Program-made: the position numbers and the translations under genes
Part shown: piece by piece, positions 6,226 to 15,553 of the stretch
How the letters are laid out: the number at the start of each line of letters is the position of its first letter
How positions within the stretch are numbered: the first letter of the stretch is position 1
The notes under the pieces: model-generated
Seen by the model: the letters and a program-made list of their open reading frames with translations, nothing else
Told to the model about the DNA's origin: nothing
The model's database searches: none
Source: DATDXV01 sp035289205
GTDB taxonomy: Archaea; Aenigmatarchaeota; Aenigmatarchaeia; Aenigmatarchaeales; DATDXV01
Reading direction: 5' to 3'
Assembly: GCA_035289205.1 (NCBI GenBank)
Contig: DATDXV010000025.1
Coordinates: 1 to 36,757, forward strand
DNA: 36,757 nucleotides

Positions 6226-6495
6226 ATGGCAGTAGATTTGGTGATGCTGGGCATAGCAATGTTGCTTGCACCAGCTTTGGCCGAATTCGCAAAGATGAGG
6301 AGCCGCAATGAAAAGGGGTATGACTGGCTCGCAATGGGAGGGGTCTCATATCTGGTAAGCGTAGCCCTGTCAAATGACATCGGCTTTGGGTTAGCCAGCA
6401 TACTTGGATATGGCTCCACACTCTTTGCAGCTGTTGGCTTGATAGCAGGCGTATTGGGAGTTATCGTAATAGTAACAGGCTCCCTGAAACAGTAA
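6226..6495 (+). CDS. Small membrane protein, unknown
   Basis: This 89-residue protein has a hydrophobic helix at about 5-22 (MLGIAMLLAPALAEFA), a basic loop (KMRSRNEKGYDW) and two more helices to residue 85. It ends GSLKQ. No family is recognised. It stands alone between divergent and unrelated genes with its own promoter-like sequence. Confidence 0.65.
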   Translation: MAVDLVMLGIAMLLAPALAEFAKMRSRNEKGYDWLAMGGVSYLVSVALSNDIGFGLASILGYGSTLFAAVGLIAGVLGVIVIVTGSLKQ

Positions 6496-6593
6496 GCCAA
6501 TGGCCTGAAAATCTCCATTTTAAAAGCTTTTTTCCTTTCTCTTTTTTTAATCGTTCTAGACGCTAGTTTAATTAATAGCAAACAAATCTAACT

Positions 6594-7409
6594 ATGAGTT
6601 TTTACAAGCAATTGAGAGAATCCCTATCAAACAAATTTTCAGAGAAAGATCTGGAACTTCTTCCGCGAAGCTACTCTGTTCTGGGAAAGTTGATGATTAT
6701 TCGCCTGAAGCCAAGACTCCTGGAGCACAGGAAGCTCATAGGGAAGGAGATTAGGAGGCTGTTTCCGCATATTGATGCCGTCTTTCTTGAGAAATCCATC
6801 GAAGGCGTGGCAAGGAAGCCTAGGATCGAGCTGCTTGCTGGAGGAAAGAGGCATTCTGGACCTGTAACGCAGACCCTGCATAGGGAGCATGGCTGCAGCT
6901 TCCTTCTGGATGTTTCGGAGGTGATGTGGTCAAAGGGAAATAAGGAAGAGAGAGATAGATTAAGTAAAATGGTGAAAAGAGGGGAGGCCGTTGTTGACAT
7001 GTTCGCCGGAATAGGCTACTGGACGATCCCGATTGCTAAGAACGCTTCTCCAAAGACAGTCTATGCAATTGAATTGAATCCAAAATCAGCAGAGTTTCTA
7101 GAGAAGAATGTCTGGCTGAACCGTGTTGAGGACAGGGTTGAGATCCTGCAGGGTGATTGCAGGAAGTATGCAGGGATGCTTGTAGGAATTGCTGACAGGG
7201 TCATAATGGGATATCTTTATGGAACAGAGAAATTCCTGCCTTATGCCAGAGCGATGGCGAAGAAGAACGCAACTATACACTTCCATACCATTGCAAGGGA
7301 TGAGAAAGAGGCAAAGAGAAAGGTAAGGGGTTTCAAGGCTGTTTCTATCAGAAAGATCAAATCATACGCCCCGAAGGTTTGGCATTTTGTTCTGGATTTG
7401 AAGACGTAG
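6594..7409 (+). CDS. taw2: tRNA-Phe wyosine aminocarboxypropyltransferase Taw2 (Trm5/TYW2 family)
   Basis: Taw2 transfers the 3-amino-3-carboxypropyl group of S-adenosylmethionine to the tricyclic imG-14 base at position 37 of tRNAPhe. The 271-residue protein has the SAM loop DMFAGIGYWTIPIAK (135-149). At motif IV it has MGYLYGTEKFLPYA (205-218). TYW2 proteins carry MGY there, whereas Trm5 proteins carry an NLP-like motif, which favours Taw2. A paralogous Trm5-like gene lies 1 kb away in reverse orientation. GTTTAATTAATAG about 24 nt upstream suggests leaderless transcription. Trm5 remains the alternative. Confidence 0.8.
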   Translation: MSFYKQLRESLSNKFSEKDLELLPRSYSVLGKLMIIRLKPRLLEHRKLIGKEIRRLFPHIDAVFLEKSIEGVARKPRIELLAGGKRHSGPVTQTLHREHGCSFLLDVSEVMWSKGNKEERDRLSKMVKRGEAVVDMFAGIGYWTIPIAKNASPKTVYAIELNPKSAEFLEKNVWLNRVEDRVEILQGDCRKYAGMLVGIADRVIMGYLYGTEKFLPYARAMAKKNATIHFHTIARDEKEAKRKVRGFKAVSIRKIKSYAPKVWHFVLDLKT

Positions 7410-7460
7410 TATTAACTACATATAAGTAGCTTTAAATACTTCAGCAAATTAATATCAAGT

Positions 7461-8378
7461 ATGCAAGTTAAGGTCTGGGGAACAAGAGGTTCTATGGCCA
7501 AGGCTAGCGGGAATTTCTTGACCTATGGCGGAAATACAAGTTCTATAACAGTAAGAACACCTGCAAATAGTTTATTGTTTTTGGACGCAGGCACTGGAAT
7601 TCAATATGCAACTGCAGAATTGGACCAGCCTGCAGAAAAAATATATCTTGGATTAAGTCATACACATGCAGATCATACACAAGGATTAGGAATGAGCGGA
7701 GTACCCTTTGTTAATTTTAGACCCTGGTTCTCAGGAAAGAAAGTAATCCTAATGGGTCCACCAGGAGTTGTACAAGGATTGAGACAGTTTTATGATGGAT
7801 CAAGAAATTGGCCTGTAAAAGCTACTGATGATTCTAATGACAAACCAAACATGCCTGCAATTGATTTCGGAAACGCATTGGAACTAAAAGATGGAGGAGA
7901 ATATGAGATAGATGCTTCCACAAAATTAAAAACACTAAGAGGAAATCATCCTGTTGATGGTAGTTCTATATTTTTCAGATTTGAATCAGGTGGAAGGTCT
8001 GTAATCTATGCAACAGACAATGAATTTGATTGGAAAGGCGGTCTTGTTCCAAACGAGGATGCAGAGAGCTTCAAAGAGAGATATATGAAATTTATTGAAA
8101 AAGCAGATGTCCTTCTGGCAGATGCTCAGTATACAAGAGAAAAGTATATAGAAAAGAAGCCTATGGATGTTAGAGGATGGGGTCATGCTTACATAGATCA
8201 AATTATAGACCTTGCTGGAAGGGCTGGCGTAGAAAGTATAATGCCTACACATCATGATACTCCAAATACAGACTCACTTCTAACAGAAATAGAAAATGCT
8301 GCAAAGGATTTCGCGAAGAAGCAGGGATATTCTGCCGAAGTTGTATTTGCAAGAGAAGGCATGGTAATAAATCTTTGA
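7461..8378 (+). CDS. Metallo-beta-lactamase fold hydrolase
   Basis: This 305-residue protein is of the RNase Z/PhnP/cyclic-nucleotide phosphodiesterase-like branch. The zinc motif is LSHTHADHTQG, with later metal-site candidates GNHP (near 172), YATDNEFDW and PTHHD. The start VKVWGTRGSMA is typical of the bacterial-type family. Codons are distinctly AT-rich (GGA, ACA, TTA) compared with both flanking genes, which suggests recent acquisition or different selection. GCTTTAAATAC (about 7430-7440) is about 26 nt upstream of the ATG. The substrate is unknown; phosphodiester hydrolysis is inferred from the family. Confidence 0.82.
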   Translation: MQVKVWGTRGSMAKASGNFLTYGGNTSSITVRTPANSLLFLDAGTGIQYATAELDQPAEKIYLGLSHTHADHTQGLGMSGVPFVNFRPWFSGKKVILMGPPGVVQGLRQFYDGSRNWPVKATDDSNDKPNMPAIDFGNALELKDGGEYEIDASTKLKTLRGNHPVDGSSIFFRFESGGRSVIYATDNEFDWKGGLVPNEDAESFKERYMKFIEKADVLLADAQYTREKYIEKKPMDVRGWGHAYIDQIIDLAGRAGVESIMPTHHDTPNTDSLLTEIENAAKDFAKKQGYSAEVVFAREGMVINL

Positions 8379-8392
8379 AAGCCTAAGAATTC

Positions 8393-9157
8393 TCATAGCG
8401 CTTGTATGTCAATCCTGACCTTGTCTACCCTTGGAGCAAAAGGCAGAACTCTTTTCTTGTTAAGGATTTTGTATCTGATGTTCACATCCCTAGCAACTTC
8501 CTCTATCCTTCTCTCCACATCCTTGTAGTCCTCCCTGGATATCGCATAGAGGTGAATAATGCTTCCGCGCCTCGTGCATGCAAAGGCTGTATCCAAATAA
8601 TGTAGGGAGTTCTCTGGCAGGGGCATCACGATCCTGTCAAATACTCCGAAGTCTTCCGCGTTCCTTGCGTTAAGGCAGAAGTTCCTTATGCCCTGCATTC
8701 TGTTGAGTCGGACATTCTCCATCGCATACTTTATTGCCTGCAGATTCACATCAATGCAGACTATCTCGCAGTCTGGCTGCCTCTTTTTAATTGCTAGGGC
8801 GAAGGGCGCTATTCCAGAAAACATTATCAGAATTCTTTCCTTTGGCTTAACAAGCTCAGCTATCCTTCTTCTCTCCTCTGCTTCCCTGGGGGAGAAGTAA
8901 ACAACCTTGGGGTCGAGTTTAATCATATATCCGTATTCCTTATGGACAACTTCTGTGTTGGGATCTCCAGCGATCAGCTTGCATTCAAAAATCCTGTAGT
9001 CCGCTTTCCTGCCACCCAGCTTCTTCAGAACAGACTTCACGCTTTTGTGCCTGCTCATTATCTCCTTTGCGGCCTTCTTGTCGCTAATGCCTATTTTCTG
9101 CGGGAGTATTGCCACAGCCTTGTCTTTGTTCCCTACAACATCGTATGCAAATCGCAT
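8393..9157 (-). CDS. trm5: tRNA (guanine-37-N1)-methyltransferase Trm5-like
   Basis: Trm5 makes m1G37, which prevents frameshifting and is the first step of wyosine synthesis. This 254-residue protein has a degenerate SAM loop, IMFSGIAPFALAIKK (111-125), then CIDVNLQAIKYAMENVRLN and RIVMPLPENSLHYLD (174-188). The last corresponds to the Trm5 NLP motif. It ends with APRVDKVRIDIQ. I place the start at the second Met (9157), because the TATA-like GTTTAAATTT about 25 nt upstream would give a leaderless mRNA; ATG 9175 is the alternative. Together with Taw2 it forms a position-37 modification neighbourhood. Confidence 0.82.
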   Translation of the reverse strand: MRFAYDVVGNKDKAVAILPQKIGISDKKAAKEIMSRHKSVKSVLKKLGGRKADYRIFECKLIAGDPNTEVVHKEYGYMIKLDPKVVYFSPREAEERRRIAELVKPKERILIMFSGIAPFALAIKKRQPDCEIVCIDVNLQAIKYAMENVRLNRMQGIRNFCLNARNAEDFGVFDRIVMPLPENSLHYLDTAFACTRRGSIIHLYAISREDYKDVERRIEEVARDVNIRYKILNKKRVLPFAPRVDKVRIDIQAL

Positions 9158-9207
9158 CTTTAGATTTCGGAGCATGGAAATTTAAACCCCCTCAACGAAT
9201 ATGGGGA
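9158..9207. promoter_or_regulatory. Divergent promoter shared by trm5 and dphB
   Basis: A single AAATTTAAACC (about 9177-9187) lies 25-26 nt from both predicted start codons, 9157 on the minus strand and 9208 on the plus strand. No other TATA-like element is seen in the gap. Confidence 0.55.
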
Positions 9208-9927
9208 ATGCTTTATGTAATAGGTCTGGGACTCGGAGATGAGAAGGACATAACCGTGAATGGTTTGGAGATTGCAAAGAACTGCGAATGCTACTTGGAG
9301 ATGTACACGTCAAAATGGTCAGGATCGCTGAAGAAGCTGGAAGAGATGATTGGGGATGAAATACATATCCTGAAGAGAAGGGACCTTGAGGATAAGCTTC
9401 CGGACTTTCTGCAGGAGTGCAAGACAAAGAATGTCGCGCTCTTTGTCCTGGGCGACCCGCTGGCAGCAACAACTCATGTTGATATTGTCCTGCAGGCCAA
9501 AAGGCATGGAATCAAGGTCAGGATAATCCACAACTCTTCTATTTTTTCTGCTGTTGCTGAGACAGGCCTGCAGCTTTACAAGTTTGGAAAAACAGCAACC
9601 GTTCCCTTTACTTTGCAGTTTGATGCCGTTCAGGATGCATTGATTGCAAATGAAAAGGCAGGTTTGCATACGCTGCTATTGCTTGATTTGGATGCGGAGA
9701 AGGAGAGATACATGTCCGTTGGTGAAGCGTTGAAATTGTTGTTGGAGAAGAAACTTCTTCTCAAAAACCAGAAGGTTGTTGTTGCCTCTGCAGTTGGGAC
9801 AGAGAGATCGGAAATCCATTTCGGAGAAGCCTCAAAATATATAAATCACAAAGAGACCCCTGCGATCATAGTTGTTCCAGGAAAGCTGCATTTCATGGAA
9901 GAGGGGTTCTTGGAATCACTTAGATAG
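9208..9927 (+). CDS. dphB: Diphthine synthase
   Basis: DphB methylates the modified histidine of elongation factor 2 with S-adenosylmethionine, the second step of diphthamide synthesis. The 239-residue protein opens MLYVIGLGLGDEKDITVNG and has the GDPLAATTH loop, the HNSSIFSAVAETGLQLYKFG segment and a late IIVPGKLHFMEE. All are diagnostic of this tetrapyrrole-methylase-fold family. I start at ATG 9208, not the upstream in-frame codons, because the family begins exactly here and the promoter spacing fits. Its 3' end overlaps pepA tail to tail by 12 bp. Confidence 0.93.
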   Translation: MLYVIGLGLGDEKDITVNGLEIAKNCECYLEMYTSKWSGSLKKLEEMIGDEIHILKRRDLEDKLPDFLQECKTKNVALFVLGDPLAATTHVDIVLQAKRHGIKVRIIHNSSIFSAVAETGLQLYKFGKTATVPFTLQFDAVQDALIANEKAGLHTLLLLDLDAEKERYMSVGEALKLLLEKKLLLKNQKVVVASAVGTERSEIHFGEASKYINHKETPAIIVVPGKLHFMEEGFLESLR

Positions 9928-11343
9928 GAAGTCTATCAATAACCTGACCCCGAAGCCAGTGGCACCCTTTCTAAGATAATATCTTTCCCTTTCCATAAAC
10001 GCTGTGTTTGCAATATCCAGATGAATCCATTTCGTGTCCCCTACAAATTTCTCAAGAAACACGGCTCCGGCTATGGACCCTCCGTATCCCAGAGTTGTCC
10101 TGAAGCCAAGATTCTTTATGTCAGCTATCTCGCTCTTTATGTCATCCCTGCTTTCTTGGAATATCGGGAGCTGCCATACCCTCTCCCCGGTTCTTTCCCC
10201 TGCTTCAGAAAGCCTTTTTATCAGTTCATTATCATTTCCCATCGCGCCCGCTGCGTAATCTCCGAGGGCAACGGTTATTGCTCCTGTCAGTGTTGCAAGG
10301 TCTATCAGCATGGCTGGCTTGTAGTTCTTCACAGCATATGCTATGGCGTCCCCGAGGACCAGCCTGCCTTCTGCATCTGTGTTTGCAACCTCAACGGTTA
10401 TTCCGGAGTATGATTTTATAACATCGCCTGGCTTCTGAGCGTTGTCTCCAGGCATATTCTCAGTCAGAGGAGAAACTCCAACAAGATTCTTCCTTATGCC
10501 AAGCTTGGCGGCTGTTACAATTATTCCCAGGACAGTTGCCGCTCCTGCCATATCCTGTTTCATTGTTTCCATGTGTCCTGTGTCCTTGATGTTCAGCCCT
10601 CCGCTGTCAAAGGTTATTCCTTTTCCAACCAGAGCCACTTTCTCGCTGCTCTTGGGGTCGCCGTTATACTCAAGAACAACAAGCCTTGCAGGATGCCTGC
10701 TTCCCCTGTTTACAGCCAATATGAGGTTCATTCCCAGCCTCTCAAGCTCCTTCTCATCCATGATCTTGCAGCTGACGCCGCTCTCCTTTGCTATCTTCTC
10801 CATTGTTATCGCAAGGATATCAGGCTTCTTTACGAACGCATTCTCGTTCACAAGCTCCTTGATCATGTTGGCGTTATCGCATATTATTTTTTCCCTGTCC
10901 ATAGAGGCCTTTACCGTGTTGGGCTGGAGCTCGTCGAAGACAAGAGTGAGTTTCTCTATCTTCACGCTCTTTCTTTCCGCATCTGTTATGTACTTGTCGA
11001 ACTTGTAGTTTCCCAAAACTGCTCCGTCCACTATTGCCGCTGATATCTGCTCCATAGAATAGTCAAGCTTAGGGACCCTCACGGCAACCTTTAATGCCTT
11101 CAGCTCCTTCGCCTTATTTGCAACAAGGAACGCGGCTCTTCTTATTTTTTCCAGGTCTATCTTTTCTTTTCCCAAGCCAACAAACAGAACCCTTTTAGTC
11201 TTGTAGTCTGTAGAGTAACTGAGGAACGTCTCAAGGTCCTTCCCTTTGAAATCCTCCTGCTCAGACTCTCCCTCTCTGACAAACAGGCCAAGAATATCCG
11301 CTGCATGGTCTTTGAAATTCTGGGAGGTAATAGCAATTTCCAT
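9916..11343 (-). CDS. pepA: Leucyl aminopeptidase (M17 family)
   Basis: This 475-residue cytosolic two-metal aminopeptidase has an N-terminal regulatory domain (about 1-155) and an M17 catalytic domain. The catalytic domain includes VGKGITFDSGGLNIK (metal-binding K and D, about 235-249), KQDMAGAATVLG and the signature NTDAEGRLVLGDA (about 325-337). It removes N-terminal residues from peptides, probably feeding amino-acid recycling after the proteasome. A TATA-like CTTAAATAAAC about 24 nt upstream lies in the end of the ATPase gene. M17 enzymes are commoner in bacteria, so an old transfer is possible. Confidence 0.93.
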   Translation of the reverse strand: MEIAITSQNFKDHAADILGLFVREGESEQEDFKGKDLETFLSYSTDYKTKRVLFVGLGKEKIDLEKIRRAAFLVANKAKELKALKVAVRVPKLDYSMEQISAAIVDGAVLGNYKFDKYITDAERKSVKIEKLTLVFDELQPNTVKASMDREKIICDNANMIKELVNENAFVKKPDILAITMEKIAKESGVSCKIMDEKELERLGMNLILAVNRGSRHPARLVVLEYNGDPKSSEKVALVGKGITFDSGGLNIKDTGHMETMKQDMAGAATVLGIIVTAAKLGIRKNLVGVSPLTENMPGDNAQKPGDVIKSYSGITVEVANTDAEGRLVLGDAIAYAVKNYKPAMLIDLATLTGAITVALGDYAAGAMGNDNELIKRLSEAGERTGERVWQLPIFQESRDDIKSEIADIKNLGFRTTLGYGGSIAGAVFLEKFVGDTKWIHLDIANTAFMERERYYLRKGATGFGVRLLIDFLSK

Positions 11344-11363
11344 GAGACATATTCAGGAGCTGT

Positions 11364-13907
11364 TTATTTAAGATTGTTGTTGAGGACATGCTTGGTGAAC
11401 CTAGTCAGGCCATAATCCAGCATGAACATCGCTACTAATACTGTGAATATAGTTATCCAGTCACCCAATGCCAGGGGCACGGTTCCGAAGTACGGGCTGA
11501 TCGGGCCGTAAATTACAAGGAGCTGCAGGAATATGGAAAAGAGCAATGCAAGGACAAGATACTTGTTTGACCAGATATGCATGCCATAGTTGTTCTCTAC
11601 TCTGCCAAGCCTTACGAACTCCAGAAACACTATTGCTGTGAACGCCATTGTCTGCGCCTTTTCAACGCCTTCGTTGAGGCTTTGCATGAATACGAAGAGG
11701 GAGAGAAGCGCTATAAGCAGTCCGGTCTGGATTATCTCCGCGCCCATTCTCCTGTCAATGATCTTTGTTCTGTTGTTCCTGCTTTTCATTATTCCAGGCC
11801 CTGCAGGATCTGTGCCCAGCGCCAATGCTGGAAATCCGTCAGTAAGCAGGTTCAGCCATAGGATCATTATTGCAGTCAGGGGCAGGGGAAGGAAGAGCAG
11901 GGATGCTATGAAGATCAGCAATACCTCTCCCATGTTGCAGGTCAGGAGATAGTTTACGAATTTCTTGATGTTGTCGAATATCCTCCTCCCCTCCTCAACT
12001 GCCGTGACAATGGTAGCAAAATTATCATCAGTTATTACCATATCAGAGGCTTCCTTTGCGACATCTGTTCCGCGTATTCCCATTGCCACCCCTATGTTTG
12101 CATTCTTCAATGCGGGTGCATCGTTCACTCCGTCCCCAGTAACCGCTACTATCTCCCCCAACTCCCTGAGCTTCTTGACAATCTTCAGCTTATGTGACGG
12201 ATCAACTCTTGCAAAAATATCAGTGGTCTTCACAACTTCTTCAAATTTCTTTTCATTCAACCTTTCCAGCTCACTTCCTGTTATTGATTTGGGATTTTCT
12301 ATGCCTATCTTCTTTGCAACAGCCTTTGCAGTAAGCTCATGATCGCCTGTTATCATCACAACCCTTATTCCGGCCTCTTCGCATGTCTTTACCGCATTCC
12401 TTACCTCTCCCCTTGGAGGATCCATCATCCCCTGCAGGCCAACAAATATCAAGCCCTTCTCTGCATCTCCTCCGTCATAGGGCTTGTATGCAAAACCAAG
12501 GACTCTGAGGGCGTCGCTTGCCATCCCGTCTACAGTTTTTTGCAGCTCTCTCCTGTCGGCTTCAGTGAGCCTTCTTATCCTGCCGTTTGCCTCTATCTTG
12601 TCGGAGAGGCTCAGGACTGTTTCAGGCGCGCCCTTCACGAAGCTGAACCTTCTCTTATTGCATTCACAGATTACAGTCATCCTTTTCTTCTCTGACTCGA
12701 ATGGTATCTCTTTCAAGCGCTTGTACTTGCTCCTTTCCTTGTTGATATCTATCCCAAATGAATCTGCTGACGCAACCAGCGCCTTTTCAGTGGGATCTCC
12801 GGAATCAAGCTCAGCATTGTTACATAGCAGGCCTATCCTGAAGAGCATCTCCTCCCTGCAGGACTTTATGTCAGAAAGCTTGCCTGCATAAACTTTCTGA
12901 ACAGACATCTTATTCTCTGTCAAGGTTCCTGTCTTGTCTGTTGCTATCACAGTTGTGGAGCCAAGCGCTTCCACAGCAGAAAGCCTCCTGACCAATGTCC
13001 TTTTTGATGCCATGATCTTCACGCCTATTGCTGCAGTCAGCGTGACTATTGCTGGAAGGCCTTCGGGAACAGCTGCAACAGCAAGGCTCACAGATGTGAG
13101 GAATGTCTCAACAAGCCCCCTTCCTTCAAAGAAGAAGTTTATCGCAAAGATAATGCCTACCGCAACAAGAACAGCTGCAATAATCTTCTTTCCAAGAATG
13201 TCAAGATATTGTTGCAGGGGTGTCGGGGGGCTTTCCACCTGTATCTCTTTCGCTATCTTTCCCAGCTCTGTGCTGAATCCTGTGTTCACTACAACTGCAA
13301 GACCTCTTCCCCTTACAACAGCTGTTCCTGCGAAGAGCGAGTTCTTTCTGTCAGCGACCTGCGTGTTTTGCGGGAGATTTTCTTTCACCTTTGAGACCGG
13401 AACAGATTCGCCTGTCAGAGACGACTCATCCACACCAAGATTCTCTTCCGATATTATCCTTGAATCAGCAGCTATCTTGTTTCCCTCTTCCAGAACAAGA
13501 ATATCTCCAGGAACTATGAGCTCAACATCTATCTCAGTTTTCCTGCCGCCCCTTATGACCACCGCTTTCAGCGCAGTCATCTTCTTCAGTGCTTCGAGCG
13601 CCTTTTCAGCCCTGAACTCCTGTATGAACCCTATTATTCCGTTGAAAATCACTATTGCCAGGATGACTATCGCATCAAGGCTTTCTCCTATGAAGTAAGA
13701 GACTGCGGCTGCTGCGATTAGCAGCACTATGAGAAGGCTCGTGAACTGCCTTGCAAGAACTTTCAATGCTGATATCCCCTTCTCTCTCTTCAGTTCGTTC
13801 TTGCCATACTTCTCAAGCCTCTGCTTTGCTTCTGTCTCCGTCAATCCGTTTTTGTTAGAAGCTAGTTGTTTGAGAACTTCTTCGCTTGATAAAGTCCAGT
13901 GGTCCAT
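11364..13907 (-). CDS. Calcium-transporting-type P-type ATPase (P2A)
   Basis: This 847-residue membrane pump begins with a cation-ATPase N domain (WTLSSEEVLKQL). It has the actuator motif SLTGESVPV, M4 AAVPEGLPAIVT (about residue 280), the phosphorylation motif DKTGTLTENK (D near 323), KGAPE, and TGDGVNDAPALK. M6 contains LWLNLLTDGFPALALG, whose Asn and Asp coordinate Ca2+ in SERCA-like pumps. PEGLP and NLLTDG together favour a P2A Ca2+ (or Mn2+) exporter. The C-terminal region has six hydrophobic segments. TTTTTATAAGG is about 24 nt upstream. Ion selectivity is inferred from motifs. Confidence 0.92.
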   Translation of the reverse strand: MDHWTLSSEEVLKQLASNKNGLTETEAKQRLEKYGKNELKREKGISALKVLARQFTSLLIVLLIAAAAVSYFIGESLDAIVILAIVIFNGIIGFIQEFRAEKALEALKKMTALKAVVIRGGRKTEIDVELIVPGDILVLEEGNKIAADSRIISEENLGVDESSLTGESVPVSKVKENLPQNTQVADRKNSLFAGTAVVRGRGLAVVVNTGFSTELGKIAKEIQVESPPTPLQQYLDILGKKIIAAVLVAVGIIFAINFFFEGRGLVETFLTSVSLAVAAVPEGLPAIVTLTAAIGVKIMASKRTLVRRLSAVEALGSTTVIATDKTGTLTENKMSVQKVYAGKLSDIKSCREEMLFRIGLLCNNAELDSGDPTEKALVASADSFGIDINKERSKYKRLKEIPFESEKKRMTVICECNKRRFSFVKGAPETVLSLSDKIEANGRIRRLTEADRRELQKTVDGMASDALRVLGFAYKPYDGGDAEKGLIFVGLQGMMDPPRGEVRNAVKTCEEAGIRVVMITGDHELTAKAVAKKIGIENPKSITGSELERLNEKKFEEVVKTTDIFARVDPSHKLKIVKKLRELGEIVAVTGDGVNDAPALKNANIGVAMGIRGTDVAKEASDMVITDDNFATIVTAVEEGRRIFDNIKKFVNYLLTCNMGEVLLIFIASLLFLPLPLTAIMILWLNLLTDGFPALALGTDPAGPGIMKSRNNRTKIIDRRMGAEIIQTGLLIALLSLFVFMQSLNEGVEKAQTMAFTAIVFLEFVRLGRVENNYGMHIWSNKYLVLALLFSIFLQLLVIYGPISPYFGTVPLALGDWITIFTVLVAMFMLDYGLTRFTKHVLNNNLK

Positions 13908-13991
13908 AAGAATACTTGCTTTTCCTTATAAAAATGGGCTTCTGCAAAAGCTATTTAAATTATTAACCAGAGGATATAGTAAACGGTTTTT

Positions 13992-15215
13992 ATGGCAAAC
14001 CAGTATGATGTTATCATTGTTGGTGCGGGACCAGCTGGCTCTATAGCTGCAATGTACCTTGCAAGGGCGGGGGTAAAGGCTCTTCTGATAGACAAGGCCG
14101 AGTTTCCCAGGGATAAGATCTGCGGCGATGCGCAGGGAAGGAAGGCTGCCAAGATCCTGAAAGAGCTTGAGATCTATCATGAATATGAAAAGCTTGAGGG
14201 GCAGAAAGTCTATGGGATAACACTGAGCTCTCCAAACGGGAAGGTTGTGAATTTGGACTCAGGGGATAGAAATAGTCCAGCTCCCGGATATGTCCACAAG
14301 AGGATGATTTTTGACAATTTCCTCTTTAGCGAGGCGAAAAAGTGCGTCGACTTCAAGGCATTTGATGTAAAGGATCTTGTTATTGAGGGAGGGTTTGTAA
14401 GGGGCGTTATTGGCTTAAATGGGAATAAGGAGCAGGAGACGATAAGAGCAAATATTGTTCTTGGAGCAGACGGGGCAAACAGCATTGTAGGAGGAAAACT
14501 GGGTCTGACAAAGAACCCATTGGATCATCTGCTCGTTGCTGTAAGGGCTTACTACAGGGGCGTTACTGGGATGTCCGATAGGATAGAGATACATATGATA
14601 GACCACCTGATTCCGGGGTATTTCTGGATATTCCCCCTTCCGAATGGCGAAGCCAACGTGGGCTTGGGCATGGTTATCAAGGACATGAATGCAAAGAAGG
14701 TAAACATCAAGGAAGCTTTGCTGAAGGAGATAAAGGTCAATCCGCTCTTTGTTGACAGATTCAAGGATTCTGCCATTGTTGGCGAGGTCAAAGGCTGGAA
14801 TTTGCCTGCTGCCAGCTACAGGAGAAAGTGCTATGGAAACGGATTCCTGCTTTTAGGCGATGCAGCAAGCCTTATTGACCCCTTAAGCGGCGAGGGTGTG
14901 GGGAATGCAATGATTTCCGGAAGGATTGCAGCAACGGTTGTTGCGGAAGCAATGAAGAAGGGGGATTTCAGCGAGAAGTTCCTGAAAAAATACGATGATG
15001 AGCTCTGGGCGACAATAGGCGAAGAGGTTGAAGCAGACTACAAGCTGCAGAAGCTGGGAAAGCAGTTCCCCTTTCTCATAGACAAGATCGTTGAAAGGGC
15101 CTTGAAGGATCCGAAATTCAAGAAGAAGATGGAAGAGCTCCTTCCCTTTGCTGGAGGGAAGAAGGAGATCGGGGAAGACCATTTCGTAGAGGATCTGAAA
15201 AACGCCAAATTCTAA
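13992..15215 (+). CDS. Geranylgeranyl reductase family FAD oxidoreductase
   Basis: This 407-residue flavoprotein has the FAD-binding VIIVGAGPAGSIAAMYLARAG, the KICGDA segment (family Cys near residue 41), the GADGANSIV motif and the second FAD motif LGDAASLIDPLSGEGVGNAM. Family members saturate the isoprenoid chains of archaeal lipids or menaquinone. Here the role could be archaeol-lipid reduction or another isoprenoid or halogenase-like reaction. CTATTTAAATTA is about 38 nt upstream. A DUF357 gene follows after 30 bp, probably from its own promoter. Confidence 0.85.
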   Translation: MANQYDVIIVGAGPAGSIAAMYLARAGVKALLIDKAEFPRDKICGDAQGRKAAKILKELEIYHEYEKLEGQKVYGITLSSPNGKVVNLDSGDRNSPAPGYVHKRMIFDNFLFSEAKKCVDFKAFDVKDLVIEGGFVRGVIGLNGNKEQETIRANIVLGADGANSIVGGKLGLTKNPLDHLLVAVRAYYRGVTGMSDRIEIHMIDHLIPGYFWIFPLPNGEANVGLGMVIKDMNAKKVNIKEALLKEIKVNPLFVDRFKDSAIVGEVKGWNLPAASYRRKCYGNGFLLLGDAASLIDPLSGEGVGNAMISGRIAATVVAEAMKKGDFSEKFLKKYDDELWATIGEEVEADYKLQKLGKQFPFLIDKIVERALKDPKFKKKMEELLPFAGGKKEIGEDHFVEDLKNAKF

Positions 15216-15245
15216 ATTTATAAACTCCGCTGACAGAGATTTTTT

Positions 15246-15503
15246 ATGAATGACAAGGTTACGATTGAGGAGATAGAGAAATGGGCCTCCAAGCTGGATG
15301 ATGTTTCTGAGAATGTGGAGATTTTCGATACCCGCGGCGAGTCCATGCTTGGCAACATGCGGGCCTACATAAGCGACAGCCAGCACTTCAAGCAACAAGG
15401 CGATTTGGTGAGGAGCTTTGAGGCCCTTGTCTGGGCATGGGCTATCTTCGAGATCTGCAGCGAACTGGGCGTTTTTAACCAGAAATCGACAGAAGACGAA
15501 TGA
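15246..15503 (+). CDS. DUF357 family protein
   Basis: This 85-residue helical protein is characteristic of archaea. Recognisable segments are VTIEEIEKWASKL, MRAYISDSQHFKQQGDLVRSF and ALVWAWAIFEICSELG. The DUF357 pattern is a two-helix, HEPN-like or TPR-like unit with a conserved Asp-x-x-x-Phe core. Function is not established. AATTTATAAAC about 25 nt upstream of the ATG suggests a leaderless transcript. Confidence 0.8.
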   Translation: MNDKVTIEEIEKWASKLDDVSENVEIFDTRGESMLGNMRAYISDSQHFKQQGDLVRSFEALVWAWAIFEICSELGVFNQKSTEDE

Positions 15504-15553
15504 ACCGATAGATATATATACTACCTAGTAGTAAATATAGATAGGTAATAAGT
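15504..15553 (+). promoter_or_regulatory. Promoter of the gene at 15554
   Basis: GATAGATATATATACTACC (about 15509-15527) holds a strong TATA-like core about 36 nt upstream of ATG 15554. It overlaps short TA-rich near-palindromes (CTACCTAGTAG), which could be an operator; that is only a suggestion. Confidence 0.45.

Noticed and set aside
10442..11008. 188-residue plus-strand ORF
   Set aside because: It is antisense to the leucyl aminopeptidase, whose family motifs are complete.
12934..13698. 254-residue plus-strand ORF
   Set aside because: It is a shadow of the P-type ATPase in the opposite strand and has low-complexity Ser/Thr/Ala composition.
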